Source: Isoetes taiwanensis
Taxonomy: Eukaryota > Streptophyta > Lycopodiopsida > Isoetales > Isoetaceae
DNA length: 64,000 bases
NCBI GenBank assembly: GCA_021234155.1
Contig: JAJEKV010000047.1
Location: 7,343,071-7,407,070 of the forward strand
Reading direction: 5' to 3'
Numbering within the stretch: the first letter of the stretch is position 1; every line of letters begins with the position of its first letter. This document shows, piece by piece, positions 15,515-25,862 of this stretch. The notes beneath the pieces are model-generated. The model did not search any database, was not told the origin of the DNA, and saw only the letters and a program-made list of their open reading frames with translations. A program made the translations under genes and the position numbers.

Positions 15515-16156
15515 TTATTTCATAACTTCTCTACAACTTATTTTTCCTGTAAGAACATTAAACCTTATACTGTTCAAAGCTTTAGTAAGTATGTCTGCCA
15601 GCTGGTCTTCAGACTTTATATGCTCCAATCTGATAATGCCTTTGTTTACCATATCCCTGATAAAGTGCATCTTCATTTCAATGTGTTTCGTTCTCTCATA
15701 CATGACAGGGTTTTTAGTCATAGAAATACAACTCTGACTGTCACTATAAAGAATTGTGTTACCTTTTTGCTTCACTCCTAGTTCTTCCAACATTCTTCTG
15801 GTCCACACAATTTCTTTAGCTGCCAATGTTGATGATGCATATTCAGCTTCAGCTGTAGATAGTGCTATAGAAGACTGTTTTTTGCTTCTCCAACTAATTG
15901 GCCCTCCTCCTAACGTGAGAATATAGCCAGATGTGGATCTCCTTTCATCTGGATCACCACACTAATCCGCATCAGAATATCCTGCTAGATCTAACTTCTC
16001 ACTAGAATATTCAATACCAACATTCTTTGTACCCCTCAAATATCTTAGAACTTTGTTTGCTGCAAGCCAATGTTGTCTCCCTGGATTATGATTGTACCTG
16101 CTTAAGACATTAACAATGTAGCTGATATCAGGCCTGGTATTATTGGATATATACAA
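15515..16156 (-). pseudogene. Copia ribonuclease H
   Basis: The frame contains RPDISYIVNVLSRYNHNP, YLRGTKNVGIEY and GYSDAD. A TAG (about 15961) then stands where copia elements normally have tryptophan. Beyond it come RRSTSGYILTLGGGPISWRS, LSTAEAEYAS, LYSDSQSCISMTKNPV and RTKHIEMKMHFIRD. The order is typical of the copia RNase H at the 3' end of pol. Confidence 0.87.
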
Positions 16157-17450
16157 TTAAGCTTCCAATCAAAGGCCTATATGGTATTTCCTCCATTTCC
16201 TTCTCTTCTTGTTCATTTTGTGAACACATCTCCTTCGATATTTTATACCCTGGTAAAATAGGAGCCTTGACCATGTTGCAATATTCCATATTGAATTTTT
16301 CCAATATTGTTTCAATATATCTTCTCTGAGACAGATTTATTTTTCTATTTTTTCTGTCTCGAATGACTTCAATCCCTAGAAATTTCTTCAGTTCACCAAG
16401 ATCTTTCATCATGAATCTTTTCTTTAGGACATTTTTGCATTGATTTAGTATAGTCAAATTCTTCCCAGCCATGATACAATCATCAACATATAAACCTATT
16501 ATGCAATGATTGTCTTTTTCTTCAAACAAATAAACATTCCCATCATTATCTAGTTTTCTGAATCCTTGAGCCATTAAAAATGAGTCCATGCATTTATACC
16601 ATTCCCTTGGTGACTGCTTTAACCCATACACTGCTCTATTCAATCTCCATACCTTGTTCTTTCCTTGTTCATAACCAGAAGGTTGTTCCATGTAGATTTC
16701 CTCCTCCAGTTTTGCATTTAAGAAAGCTTTGTTCACATCCATGTGGTGCAATTCATAACCAAGAGCATTAGCAATAGCAATTATCATTCTAATACTATTT
16801 ATTTTCACAACAGGTGAATATATCTCGTCATAGTCAACTCCTTTTCTTTGGGTGAAACCTTGAGCCGCAAGACGTGCTTTATACTTAGGATTACCATCTG
16901 CTCCTACTTTCAACCTTTATACCCATTTATTGCCCACTACATTTTTATTCTTTGGCCTCTCCACAACTTGGTAAGTTTCAGTCCTCTTGAATGAGTCAAT
17001 TTCATCATTCATGGCTTGCTTCCATTTGTTACTTTCTAAATCTTTTATTGCATCATCAAAATTTTCCGGTACACCAGTCTCAAGCACCATTAAGGCTTGT
17101 TCAAGATTCTCTTTTTGTGACTGTATCCTTACACTTCTCCCATCTAGCAGTCTGCCATAGGTGTTATGATCAATCTGAACCCCTTCCTTAAGTTTCTCTT
17201 CCTTTGTTTTCCTTCTCTTATTCACTTTTAGAGTAGTCTTCTCTGTTTCCCCTTCATTTTGAATATTATTTTCCACATGTCTATGACTTTCATCATCTGT
17301 GTCATTCTCATCTATGTCATATTCTTCTGTATTATTTCTTTCAAGATTATTAGCTTCCTTTGTGCCTTGATTTGGACTCTCAGACTTCTCTTTGTTCATT
17401 GCAGGCTTATACAACCTATTCTCAACAAATGGCACATCCGTGCTTATCAT
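16140..17450 (-). pseudogene. Copia linker and reverse transcriptase
   Basis: The frame 17450-16917 is an acidic/basic linker ending in the N-terminal RT region (NDEIDSFKRTETYQVVERP, NVVGNKWV). A TAA replaces the codon before RLKVGADGNPKYKARL. The RT frame 16913-16140 continues through AAQGFTQRKGVDYDEIYSPV, LHHMDVNKAFLNAKLEEEIY and YGLKQSPREWY to the catalytic GLYVDD (YVDD at 16479-16490). It ends just before the RNase H connection at 16140. Confidence 0.88.
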
Positions 17451-17548
17451 TATTTTCCTATTTGCTGGATTGTAAACTCTATAACCCTTTGAATTTTTGT
17501 CATATCCAACTAGATATCCTATTGTGGATCTGTCATCAAGTTTAGATC

Positions 17549-18417
17549 TTAGTTCTTCTGGTATATGTACATAATTCTATCATAATCAGGAATATTCCCA
17601 GACCACAATTCTTTTGGACAATGTTCTTTGATACTTACACATGGTAAACCATTTTGAATAAGCATTGTTGTCTTCACTGCCTCTTCCCATAAGAGATTCG
17701 GCAATCCACTGTGCTTAAGCATGGATCTAACTGCATTGAGAATAGTTTTATTCTTTCTCTCAGCCATACCATTCTGCTGAGGTGTGTAACTGCATGTAAA
17801 CTGTCTCCTAATGCCTTTTTCAATACAGAACTTAATAAATTTAGAAGACATGTACTCACCTCCTCTGTCTGATCGAACACACTTGATCTTTCTTCCAGTT
17901 GAGCATTCAGTTTCAGCAGCATATCTTTTGAAGGCTTCAAATGCAAGATGTTTACTCCTTAAGCAATAAACCTGAGTTTTTCTGCTAAAATCGTCAACAA
18001 AGGTTATAAAATATTTTTTACCAGTAATTCCAGTGACATTCAATGGCCACATAGATCAGTATGAACTAATTCTGGTGGGACCTTTGCTCTTTTCTTTGAC
18101 TTGGTAAAAGGGAGCCTGCTGTGTTTTCCTAGCATGCATCCCATACATGCCTCCTTATTATAGTCTTTATTTTCACACTTTATCCATTCTTTCTTTACTA
18201 TATTTTCAATGTGCTTCATCCCAGCATGTCCAAGTCTCTCATGCCATGTGTATATATTTGCAACAGTAGATAAGTTTATGCTGCCAACACATTTAGGATT
18301 TAATCCAAATAAATTACCAACTCTTTTCCCAAGAAATATCAATTTATTTACATTCAAGTTGCTCAAAGACATTCTGATGGGCTCATTTTTGGTATGTACA
18401 AAATATGCAATATTCAC
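17549..18417 (-). pseudogene. Copia GAG-pre-integrase and integrase
   Basis: The upstream frame (18417-18040) contains a zinc-binding HERLGHAGMKHIENIV...CMGCMLGKH module and ends HTDLCGH. After a frame change at about 18045 the core reads FITFVDDFSRKT, VRSDRGGEYMS and FTCSYTPQQNGMAERKNKTI. The DDE triad of a retroviral-type integrase is therefore visible: D of HTDLCG, D of RSDRGG, E of MAERKN. The frame change makes it non-functional. Confidence 0.85.
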
Positions 18418-18992
18418 TTTAAGTTTATCGATTTCAGTTTTTATTCTATATACTAGTGTTATTGACTTGATGAAGATTCAGCATTTCTCCCCATAGCTAC
18501 ATGTTTGAATCCTTTTATTTCCCTATTATTCGTTGCCCCTGACATACATTCCATTGTTTAGACGAGTTTTATTCAGACAAGTTTGTTCTCACCTCTGGAA
18601 TTGCAGGCAAGAGATGTCTTTGACTCTCTCTTTGACTATGGAGTCCTATTCCTTGTGTGGTTCTCTTATGTCAACGTCGTTTGGGTTCAATCTCAACTTG
18701 GCACCAACATGGGTTAACAACCACGACTTCAGTTGTTTGAGTGGCTGCCATAGAGATATATGACTAAGATTGGGTGCTAACAATTGATATGGTGAGAACA
18801 TTGATCGAATTGCTTATGTACCCTATGTACCCTATGTTTTCTGCTTATTCGATTGTTTTGGTTTATTTCCCTTTTATTCGCTGTTCCTGATACACAATCC
18901 ATTGTTTAGACAAGTTTTGTTCTCACCTCTGGAATTGCATGATTTTAATCAAGAGACGTCTTTGACTATGGAGTCCCATTCCTTGTGTGGTT

Positions 18993-20351
18993 CTGCTGTA
19001 TGGGGTAGAGGTCTGGGGGTAAAAGCATGTTAGGGTGTACCACTTTTGGAACCTGCAAAAGTACATACACTAGATACTTCAGGACTGGGTACTTTCTTAT
19101 TTTTATTTTCATTAAAACTAGTACAAATATCTAAAATAAAAGTCAAGGACGCATTAATATTCAAAGTTAAGATAAAAATGCTACCGGAGACCAAAATATA
19201 TATAAAAGTTCTAGAATGTACCTTTTATTGAGATATTACACAGGTATCCAGTACCCAGTCCTGGGTACCTTTTTAGATACTTTTTTGGTCACTAAATAAT
19301 ACTTTTTAAGGGACACCCTAACATGCTTTTACCCCTGGGGGCCAGTGATTAGCAAGGGTACTTGGGATAAGCTAGAGAGGGTGCAGAAGGCTTTCCTGAC
19401 ATACAGCCTAGGCGTCAAGAACACGGCGCCTTATCCAATTTTGATGTATGAGACAGGCTTTTGGCCCCTGCCGCATTCTGCTATGCACAAGCACCTTGCG
19501 TATTTCCATAAGGTTGACGAAATGGATGCACAACGTCTTCCTCCGCGGGCTCTGTTATTGGCACAAGGGACGCAACGTCTGAAGAGAGTATGGCAAGAGC
19601 ATTGTAGGGGATGGTTCGCACGATGGTCCGTAGACTATCAACACATTGTGGATATGTCGGATATCGCAGAGCAGGAGCTGCATTTGAATGCGCGCTTTGC
19701 TGCCTCTCTGTGGGATGCGCCCACTCTTGCAAAGCCCAAAACAGAGCACTACCACACACAGGTCAATCCGTCGCTTGAACACGGCCCCCACCAGTATCTG
19801 AAGGCACACATTTCCACCAAGAAACGAAGAGCTATAGCTGCAATAAGGACAGGGTCCCACCATCTCAGAATTGAGACAGGCCGCTGGGGTATGGATGGAG
19901 GGCAGGGAATCCCCCGGCATGAGAGATTATGCCAGTGATGTCACATGCAGATAGTAGAAGATGAACACCATGCTGTACAGGAATGCCCAGCATATGCACA
20001 CATCCGAGCAGCTCATGCCGATCTCAGATGCTCTGAGATAGCAATTGACCAACTGCATTGGCTTCGCCAATGGTGGCACATCTTACGTCCTACATTCTGT
20101 AAGTCTCCACCGTCAGGGAGTCCCTCACAGCACAGGGAATTTGAGCGCCCAAATAGGGCCTCTCAACGCCTACTACAAGGGTTTTTTTTCCTCCAACACG
20201 GGGGGTTTTTTAATCCCAGTGGTAGAGACACATTGTACAGGGTTTCTGTGGTTTTATTTTGTGTTTGGAAAACTTTCCGCTATATTGTAAAACCGTCTCA
20301 TAGGCCAGTTGGTCTCCGTGGATGTTAAAATATACTTCCTTCCTTCCTTCC
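18993..20351 (+). mobile_element. LINE E, 3' end with (TTCC)n tail
   Basis: The fragment starts in the late RT (LYGVEVWGP, then after the MITE VISKGTWDKLERVQKAFL). It continues through a long frame (19345-19938) with ISTKKRRAIAAIRTGSHHL. A VEDEHHAVQECPAYAHIRA motif follows in another frame (about 19951-20010). The 3' end reads CAGTTGGTCTCCGTGGATGT, then TAAAATATAC and TTCC repeats. This end matches LINE G and its fragments at 32945 and 44405. The TTCT at both borders may be a 4-bp target duplication. Confidence 0.82.
19016..19335. mobile_element. MITE-like element with 23-bp TIRs
   Basis: A 320-bp non-coding AT-rich segment has perfect terminal inverted repeats of 23 bp, beginning GGGGTAAAAGCATGTTAGGG. 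It lies inside LINE E. Removing it plus one TG dinucleotide joins GTCTG to GGGGCCAGTG and restores the LINE reading VWGPV in frame, so the borders are well fixed. The target duplication is therefore ambiguous (2 bp, possibly longer because of the G run). The superfamily is not determined. Confidence 0.8.
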
Positions 20352-20544
20352 TTCTCTTATGTCAACATCATTTGGGTTCAATCTCACTTGGCACCGACAC
20401 GGGTTAGCAGCCACGAATTCAGTTGTTTGAGTGGCCGGCGTAGAAACATATGAGTAAAATTGGGTGCTAACAATTGATATAGTGAGAACATTGATTGAAT
20501 TGCAGTATCCTATGTTGTTTCATGCACTGTTGATGTTTTCTGCT

Positions 20545-22400
20545 TATTCGATTGTTTTGGTTTGTTGAGGATATTGCATCCATTCTCAGTTTTGTTCCTT
20601 TTCCATAGCTCTACTCTTGTGATTTACACAGTCCTTCCATTGGAACCCTTTTGGAACATTGTTTTTCCAGATTTTGGTCTTATGGTCGAGTTTTCATACA
20701 TTGTTAGTAATTGCATTGTTTTCTTCTTGGTCTAGTCTTATATGTTATTCACCTAACTTCCCTTAGTCCTTCTTCAGCTCTAGATATGCTCTTTTTTAAG
20801 TGGCTCGCTCTATGCTCTTCTCGTTCTTAATGGCTCCATTTGACTTATATTACGTCCAGTTTGGGTTTACATTACATGGTTATTTGCTTCTTTGACTCGT
20901 GTCTATTTTCTATCGACAGCTATTTTAGTTCTCACTCCTTTTAACTCCGTTGATGTTATTACTTCTTAATTGCAACATTTTCCTCCCGTCATTCCTTTTG
21001 ACTCGTTAGATATATTAGTTCAATCTCATAGTTTCATTTGTTGATGTACTAATCTTTAGCGCATTAATTCTTTCAGACCTATGGCCAGTTCCATGAGCAC
21101 TCATTGCACCTTAATTTTTCAATCTTTTAGACATGCATTTGTTTATTCCAGTTACGCATTGTTTGTGCATGGGATTGTCTCCTTAATTGTTTATCTCTTT
21201 CCAAGGCACTTCAAGGTTTCATGTCTACAACCTGAATTCAATTTTTGCTTTTATCCTTTTTGCAAATTCAGTTTTCGTGAATTTGATCTTTGATTATGAG
21301 CATTCTTTTGTCTTTAAAAACTTGTCTTTTTCTATGGGGATGTTGTATGCGCATAGTGGGCCGTGGATTTCCAAGTTGTCTATAATCAATTACATGAGAT
21401 AATGTGCCTGGCATGAGGTTATGCTCTAATTTGGCAAGTGCACATCATCTGGGGTGAAGATAATGTGTGACTGAAATTTATTGTCCTTATTCTGCAAGTT
21501 ATTGGATTCACAATTCTCCCTAATTTATTTTCTATTGTCACGTGGTTCGTTGGTTTTTATGGTTCATGACGGATGGTTCATTCCCTTCAGTCACGTGTTC
21601 GTGTTTTCATTTGGTATTTTTTATGCTTGCACTATTTCCCTTTGCTTGTTCCATTTTCTTTCCTTCATCTCTATTATTATTGCTTGTTTCTTGTAGCTCC
21701 TTGTTTTATACATGTTTTTAGTCCGTTTGGAGATATTTGTCGTGGTTACCTTTGTGTTCTCTTGACCTTGAGTCAACATTATTAACCAATAGATCTTGCC
21801 CGTTCTAGTATTTTTTTGTTCATGAGGTGTCATGTATTCGGTTTTTATCATTTTGTGTAGGGTTGTTATCGCACTACAATTGTTTCTTCGATCGTCCAAC
21901 TTTAACATTTCATGATGTTGTTTGTCTATAGATATTGTTTACATAAAATAAGTACATAGTGTCGTTGGTTATGTTAGCCTCTAGGCCAGGGAGGTATCGT
22001 CACATAGGCGTTTGTTTCACTAAGACAAGCTATTTGTTTAGTTGAGGTTTTTGATCAAAATGCCAAGAGATAGGTGCCTATGTGTTCCCTCTGGTTTGTG
22101 TTACACATGCTCATGCAATAATAGATTTTATATACATCATTGTTACTTTGGCTACTTAATTGCATTTCTTTATATTTGTGGGTGTTGGGTCAGTCACAGT
22201 CCCATTAGGTCCATTTCTAGATCTTCTACTTGAATTTTTTTTGTCCTTGAGGTTCTACATGGTATATGATGTTCTTTGTACATGGTTTTCCCTTGGTGGC
22301 ATTTTTGTTTCCATCTATTTTCATCTTGTTCCAATTTCTCCTTGCTCCAATTTTACTTTAGTCATTTTGCGTCTCCCTTGTTCCATGCCTTGTCAATCCT
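20545..22400. other. T-rich non-coding tract
   Basis: About 1.9 kb in which the plus strand is strongly T- and pyrimidine-rich. Open frames here (about 60-95 codons) translate to Phe/Leu/Ser/Cys-rich strings with no motif and are by-products of base composition. Phrases such as GTTGATGTTATTACTTCTTA recur in similar form at about 32055 in the second T-rich tract, which suggests a common origin. Confidence 0.6.
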
Positions 22401-24530
22401 TGGATATTATCTAGCTGCAAGTAAAGCCTCCTAGGCAACTTGTTCGGTACCATGGGGCCTTTGTTAGGAGGCATAAAATCATTTCTACTGCCATTTACCA
22501 TTTTTGTCCTAAGGGCATCTGTGTTTAAAATTGCTCCACCCCAGCTGCTTTCAGGACGATCTGTATTTCTCAAATGGCCCCAATTATCCTCAGATTTATT
22601 CTCCAGTGTCTTCAAGGTATGATTCAAGGATCCCACATGAAAATTAGAATCATCAGCCGTGAGGTCCGATTGAGAAGTGGCCCAAGGCACCTATACCATG
22701 GCCGTGCATGAGAGCACCTCAGAACACTCACCTTCGGGCCGCTCACCCCTCCATACAGACTTTGCTAGCTTTTCTAGACGAGGGACCATGGTCTTATTCT
22801 CGATCCATCTCATCATGTATAATGGTTAAAGCGTGCTCAGAGATCTATGAGACAAAGCTCTCCAGACCAAGAAAGGCTTCTACATGAAATCGGGCCGCCA
22901 TATGTGATTTTCTCTCCATTGCAAGTACCCTTCTTTCATTTGGATCTCCGGTCTTAGCAAGCTTTTCCTTTATGACAATACTGTGTGTTACACTTAGAAA
23001 ATGCTATCCTCTTAGCTATTGCCACCTCCGAATGATTCTCTTTCCAAGCGCATTTAAAGGACTTAAGGAGAAATATGCTTGCCCGCCATCTCTCAGAATC
23101 GGTAATATCTACTTCTTGGTGTATATCCTTCTTAGTCAAGACCGAAGGTAGCCTCTTAACATTTTGTTCGCTACCCCGCCCGTAATTTTCGAGCGGTGTG
23201 GCATCGTCTCTCGTTTTCATCTATGAACATAGATAGCACAAAGATTGCCACCAAAGTATGAGACCTTGGCTTCTTAGAACCACTATTTCGCGGTTTCACA
23301 ATTGCGGGCCATAATTGAAGAGCTTCATCCACTTTTAAAAGTGGAAATGGGTATGCCATAGGCTTTATGCCATGCTTTCACGCACACCGCTTGTTATTCA
23401 ACATCGTTATGGACTACACCATTTTCGAGCAAAGATCTAGCATGTTATATGCAAAGGTTGTTAGCGCCCGAGGACTTCATGTTCCAAAGAAAAGGTTCTC
23501 ATGCAAGCTATCTCCTTGATGTAAAATTTGCACAAAGATCTTTTCATGCAAAGATGTTGATGACCAAGTCTAAAATAGCCTCAAAGACTAGTTTTTCTTT
23601 TCACATTTGGTCTCAGGCCGGACGGTCCCTGGTCTCCGATTGACCATTCGGTAAGGTCTCTTTTGGTGATGCCAATTTCGGGTCTAATGGAGTAAGGTTC
23701 ATTCTCCACATCCTTCTCCTTCATCGCAACCACGCCGAGTAGAAACCGGAATGTTATCAACGAAAGCACGAAGGCTATGGGCCATCTTACAAGGTCATGC
23801 GCTTGGGGCATTTTCGCACGTGCTTGGCAAAGACATAGAGATCTTTTTTTCGGCATTTTTTCGAGTAGCAGCTATCGAGCCTTCCCCTAACTTCACGCCA
23901 CCGACAAAGATGGTTTGATCGGCAAAAACGATAACACCATAACCGTAAGCCATGTGGCAAAGATTCATGCATGAGTGTGCATGCCTTCTCAATTAACTCA
24001 TCTCTAGAAAGCCCTTGCACATGATTCGCCCCCATTATTGGGTAATCTCCCATTGCCTCCGACCGCCTTTTATAAAGCGACCCGTCCCCGGTGGCGGTAA
24101 ACTTCTTTCCTCTCTCACAAGTTTGACCAAGAATGTCCTTCTTGTACCACAACACAAAACCCCCCACGCCTTTCACAATTTTTTCTATTTTCAGCTCAGA
24201 ATTGGTAGTGGCAATCGCCCATCCAAAACATTCACAATCTAAACAACCACCATACCTCCTCCGGACAATCGAATTGTGATGGCGCCAAAATTGTGGACTC
24301 TTCCTTCGCCACCTTTTTCCCCAGCAGATAAAGCCAGATTACATCCGCCATCCTACAAACAAGAGGTCGTGGAATATCGCGGTCGCGATCTTCGTAAGCA
24401 AATAGAACTCTATACAAAACCAAATCCGGGAGATTAAAAATGCTAAGGACTTTCGCCACCGCGATCTTATCGAAAGATAGGCAAGAACGCTGGGTCAAAG
24501 GCCAAGAAGCATTCACACTAGCCGCTTAGA
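22400..24530 (-). pseudogene. Unidentified decayed gene, divergent partner
   Basis: I do not recognise this gene. Minus-strand pieces with protein-like composition are readable but lie in different frames. At 24352-24232 is MADVIWLYLLGKKVAKEES (after an acceptor TTTGTAG) up to CPEEV before GTATGG. At about 24220-23995 are KGVGGFVLWYKKDILGQT and MGDYPIMGANHVQGLSRDEL. Around 23960-23820 is GYGVIVFADQTIFVGGVKLG. At about 23340-23230 is KVDEALQLWPAIVKPRNSG, and at about 23090-22960 WRASIFLLKSFKCAWKEN. Introns appear to separate some pieces. It points away from the plus-strand gene starting at 25863 and shares with it the CG-rich palindromes (24376 and 24635). I infer both belong to one element. 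Confidence 0.35.
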
Positions 24531-25700
24531 TAAGAACTCATGTGGAAAACACATGTCGAGATTAGCATGTGGTTTCACTCATACTTATAAATATATCGGA
24601 GTTCTTAAGTAAATAGCAAGTGTAGATGGTTGAAGATATCGCGATCGCGATCTCGCCGAAAGCACAAGAGTTAAAGCATTGACTTCCGTGACTAAAGCAT
24701 TACTCTTACCTCACAGATCCGAAATGGTGGCGCCAACGCCTCCTTGTAGCCAATGACCCCGGCCGGCCGCAGCAGGCCATAAAAACATGTTTTGTATCAT
24801 CCACAAGGAGAAAGAAAGCATATATTTGAAACACGGAACATTGTGTAATAAATACAGCCAGAGTGCATGTGTTTGTCGAGAACATCTATTTTAAATATTC
24901 TAATCCAAAGTATCAGCAGTGTATCTTATCAATCCATATAATACATAGTGATGTTTCAGTAGAATCAATTCAATGCCGAGAACCCTGTAAGGAAACATTC
25001 TTTAAGGAAGAATTATTTATTATTGATCATGAACTAACAGCAGATTCTTAACAGGTTGTAGTTATCATTGAAATTCATTGGAACATTAACTTTGAGTTCA
25101 CTTCACTGAGAGATATGCATCAGGATAGCCCTTTTACCTCGCCCGAAAGACAAAATTCGAAGCAGCGGAAGAAATCGAAATGTATAGTGGCTAAAGGTAA
25201 GCGGATTATCAGCGCCTTTGTCGGCGCTTGGATGGATGCGGATTTTGCAGCAAAACCTTTAGAGAACTTGGCACAGCTTAGACGCAGCTCGAGCGTCTCC
25301 GAGATCTTGCAAAACAAACAAATTTGAATTGGCTTTTCCCGCTTTCACTAATGTTTGTTACCAAATTCAAATTTTCCTGTCACTGTCCATCCGTAATCTA
25401 GTTTCTTTTTCTGGCCTTTATGGCTGCTTAATATGTCAGGTTCATTTAATGAACTGACTGTACGGGAGGAATTTGAACGCGGACGTCCAAGTCGATAAAG
25501 ACCTCTTGTACGGATTGCGCGCTTTTTGCTTAGGGTATTTTCGCATGGTCGCATTTATGGCCGGTAATCAATAAAGCCCGCCCGTACGTAATTACCTACC
25601 GGGCGCGTAATTAACGCGCATCAAGACGCGCGCGGAGATCATTATGGTTGGCACGACAATCCACGATCATTATGCTCGGCATTGGCATTTAATTTCTCCG
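24530..25700. other. Intergenic region between the divergent genes
   Basis: The spacer contains a CG-rich palindrome (24635-24654) and a GGCCGGCCG-rich spot near 24760. A small plus-strand frame at 25115-25327 (MHQDSPFTSPERQNSKQRKK, 70 aa, basic N-terminal half) has no recognisable domain and could be chance. The 25550-25700 stretch is markedly CG-rich compared with surrounding DNA and leads into the TATA box at 25711. Confidence 0.4.
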
Positions 25701-25710
25701 CGCCGCTCCT

Positions 25711-25717
25711 ATATAAA
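25711..25717 (+). promoter_or_regulatory. TATA box of the plus-strand gene
   Basis: CTATATAAATTC follows the GC-rich CCGCGCCGCTC and lies about 150 bp upstream of the ATG at 25863. This is a normal plant layout (TSS about 30 bp downstream, leader about 120 bp). The ATG context CCATGGCACC is strong. Inferred from sequence only. Confidence 0.5.
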
Positions 25718-25862
25718 TTCGCTACCAAAGAATCTCATATCATCTCGCGCAGCTTTTCTACGATCTTGATTTCTTCAAAGGTTTAGCCTTTCGAGCTTGG
25801 TAGCCGCTTCAAGAACCTCCCTAAAACGACCGGAATTTCGTATTCAGCCGGCGCCGCATCCC

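Larger units (their letters stand above)
15425..18495 (-). mobile_element. Ty1/copia retrotransposon, 5'-truncated, broken
   Basis: On the minus strand the pol order is integrase, then reverse transcriptase, then RNase H, which defines copia. Gag and protease are absent and the element ends near 18495. Frames are broken near 18045, at 17548-17450 and 16914, and by a TAG at about 15961. The putative 3' LTR lies at 14404-15424. Because its sequence begins exactly where LINE C stops, the element probably inserted into LINE C. The other flank is lost. Confidence 0.9.
18513..20545. repeat. Tandem duplication, second copy split by a LINE
   Basis: Copy 1 (18513-18850) and copy 2 (18861-18992 plus 20352-20545) share TTCTCACCTCTGGAATTGCA, GAGTCCYATTCCTTGTGTGG, GTTGTTTGAGTGGC and GTGCTAACAATTGATAT. 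Copy 2 is interrupted after GTGTGGTTCT by LINE E, and its second half resumes with TTCTCTTATGTCAAC. Copy 1 gives the uninterrupted reading across that point. The nature of the repeat unit is unknown. Confidence 0.85.

Noticed and set aside
25115-25327. 70-codon basic ORF between the divergent genes
   Set aside because: Not called as a gene. An ATG and a basic composition are present, but there is no domain, and the region is likely promoter or leader sequence.
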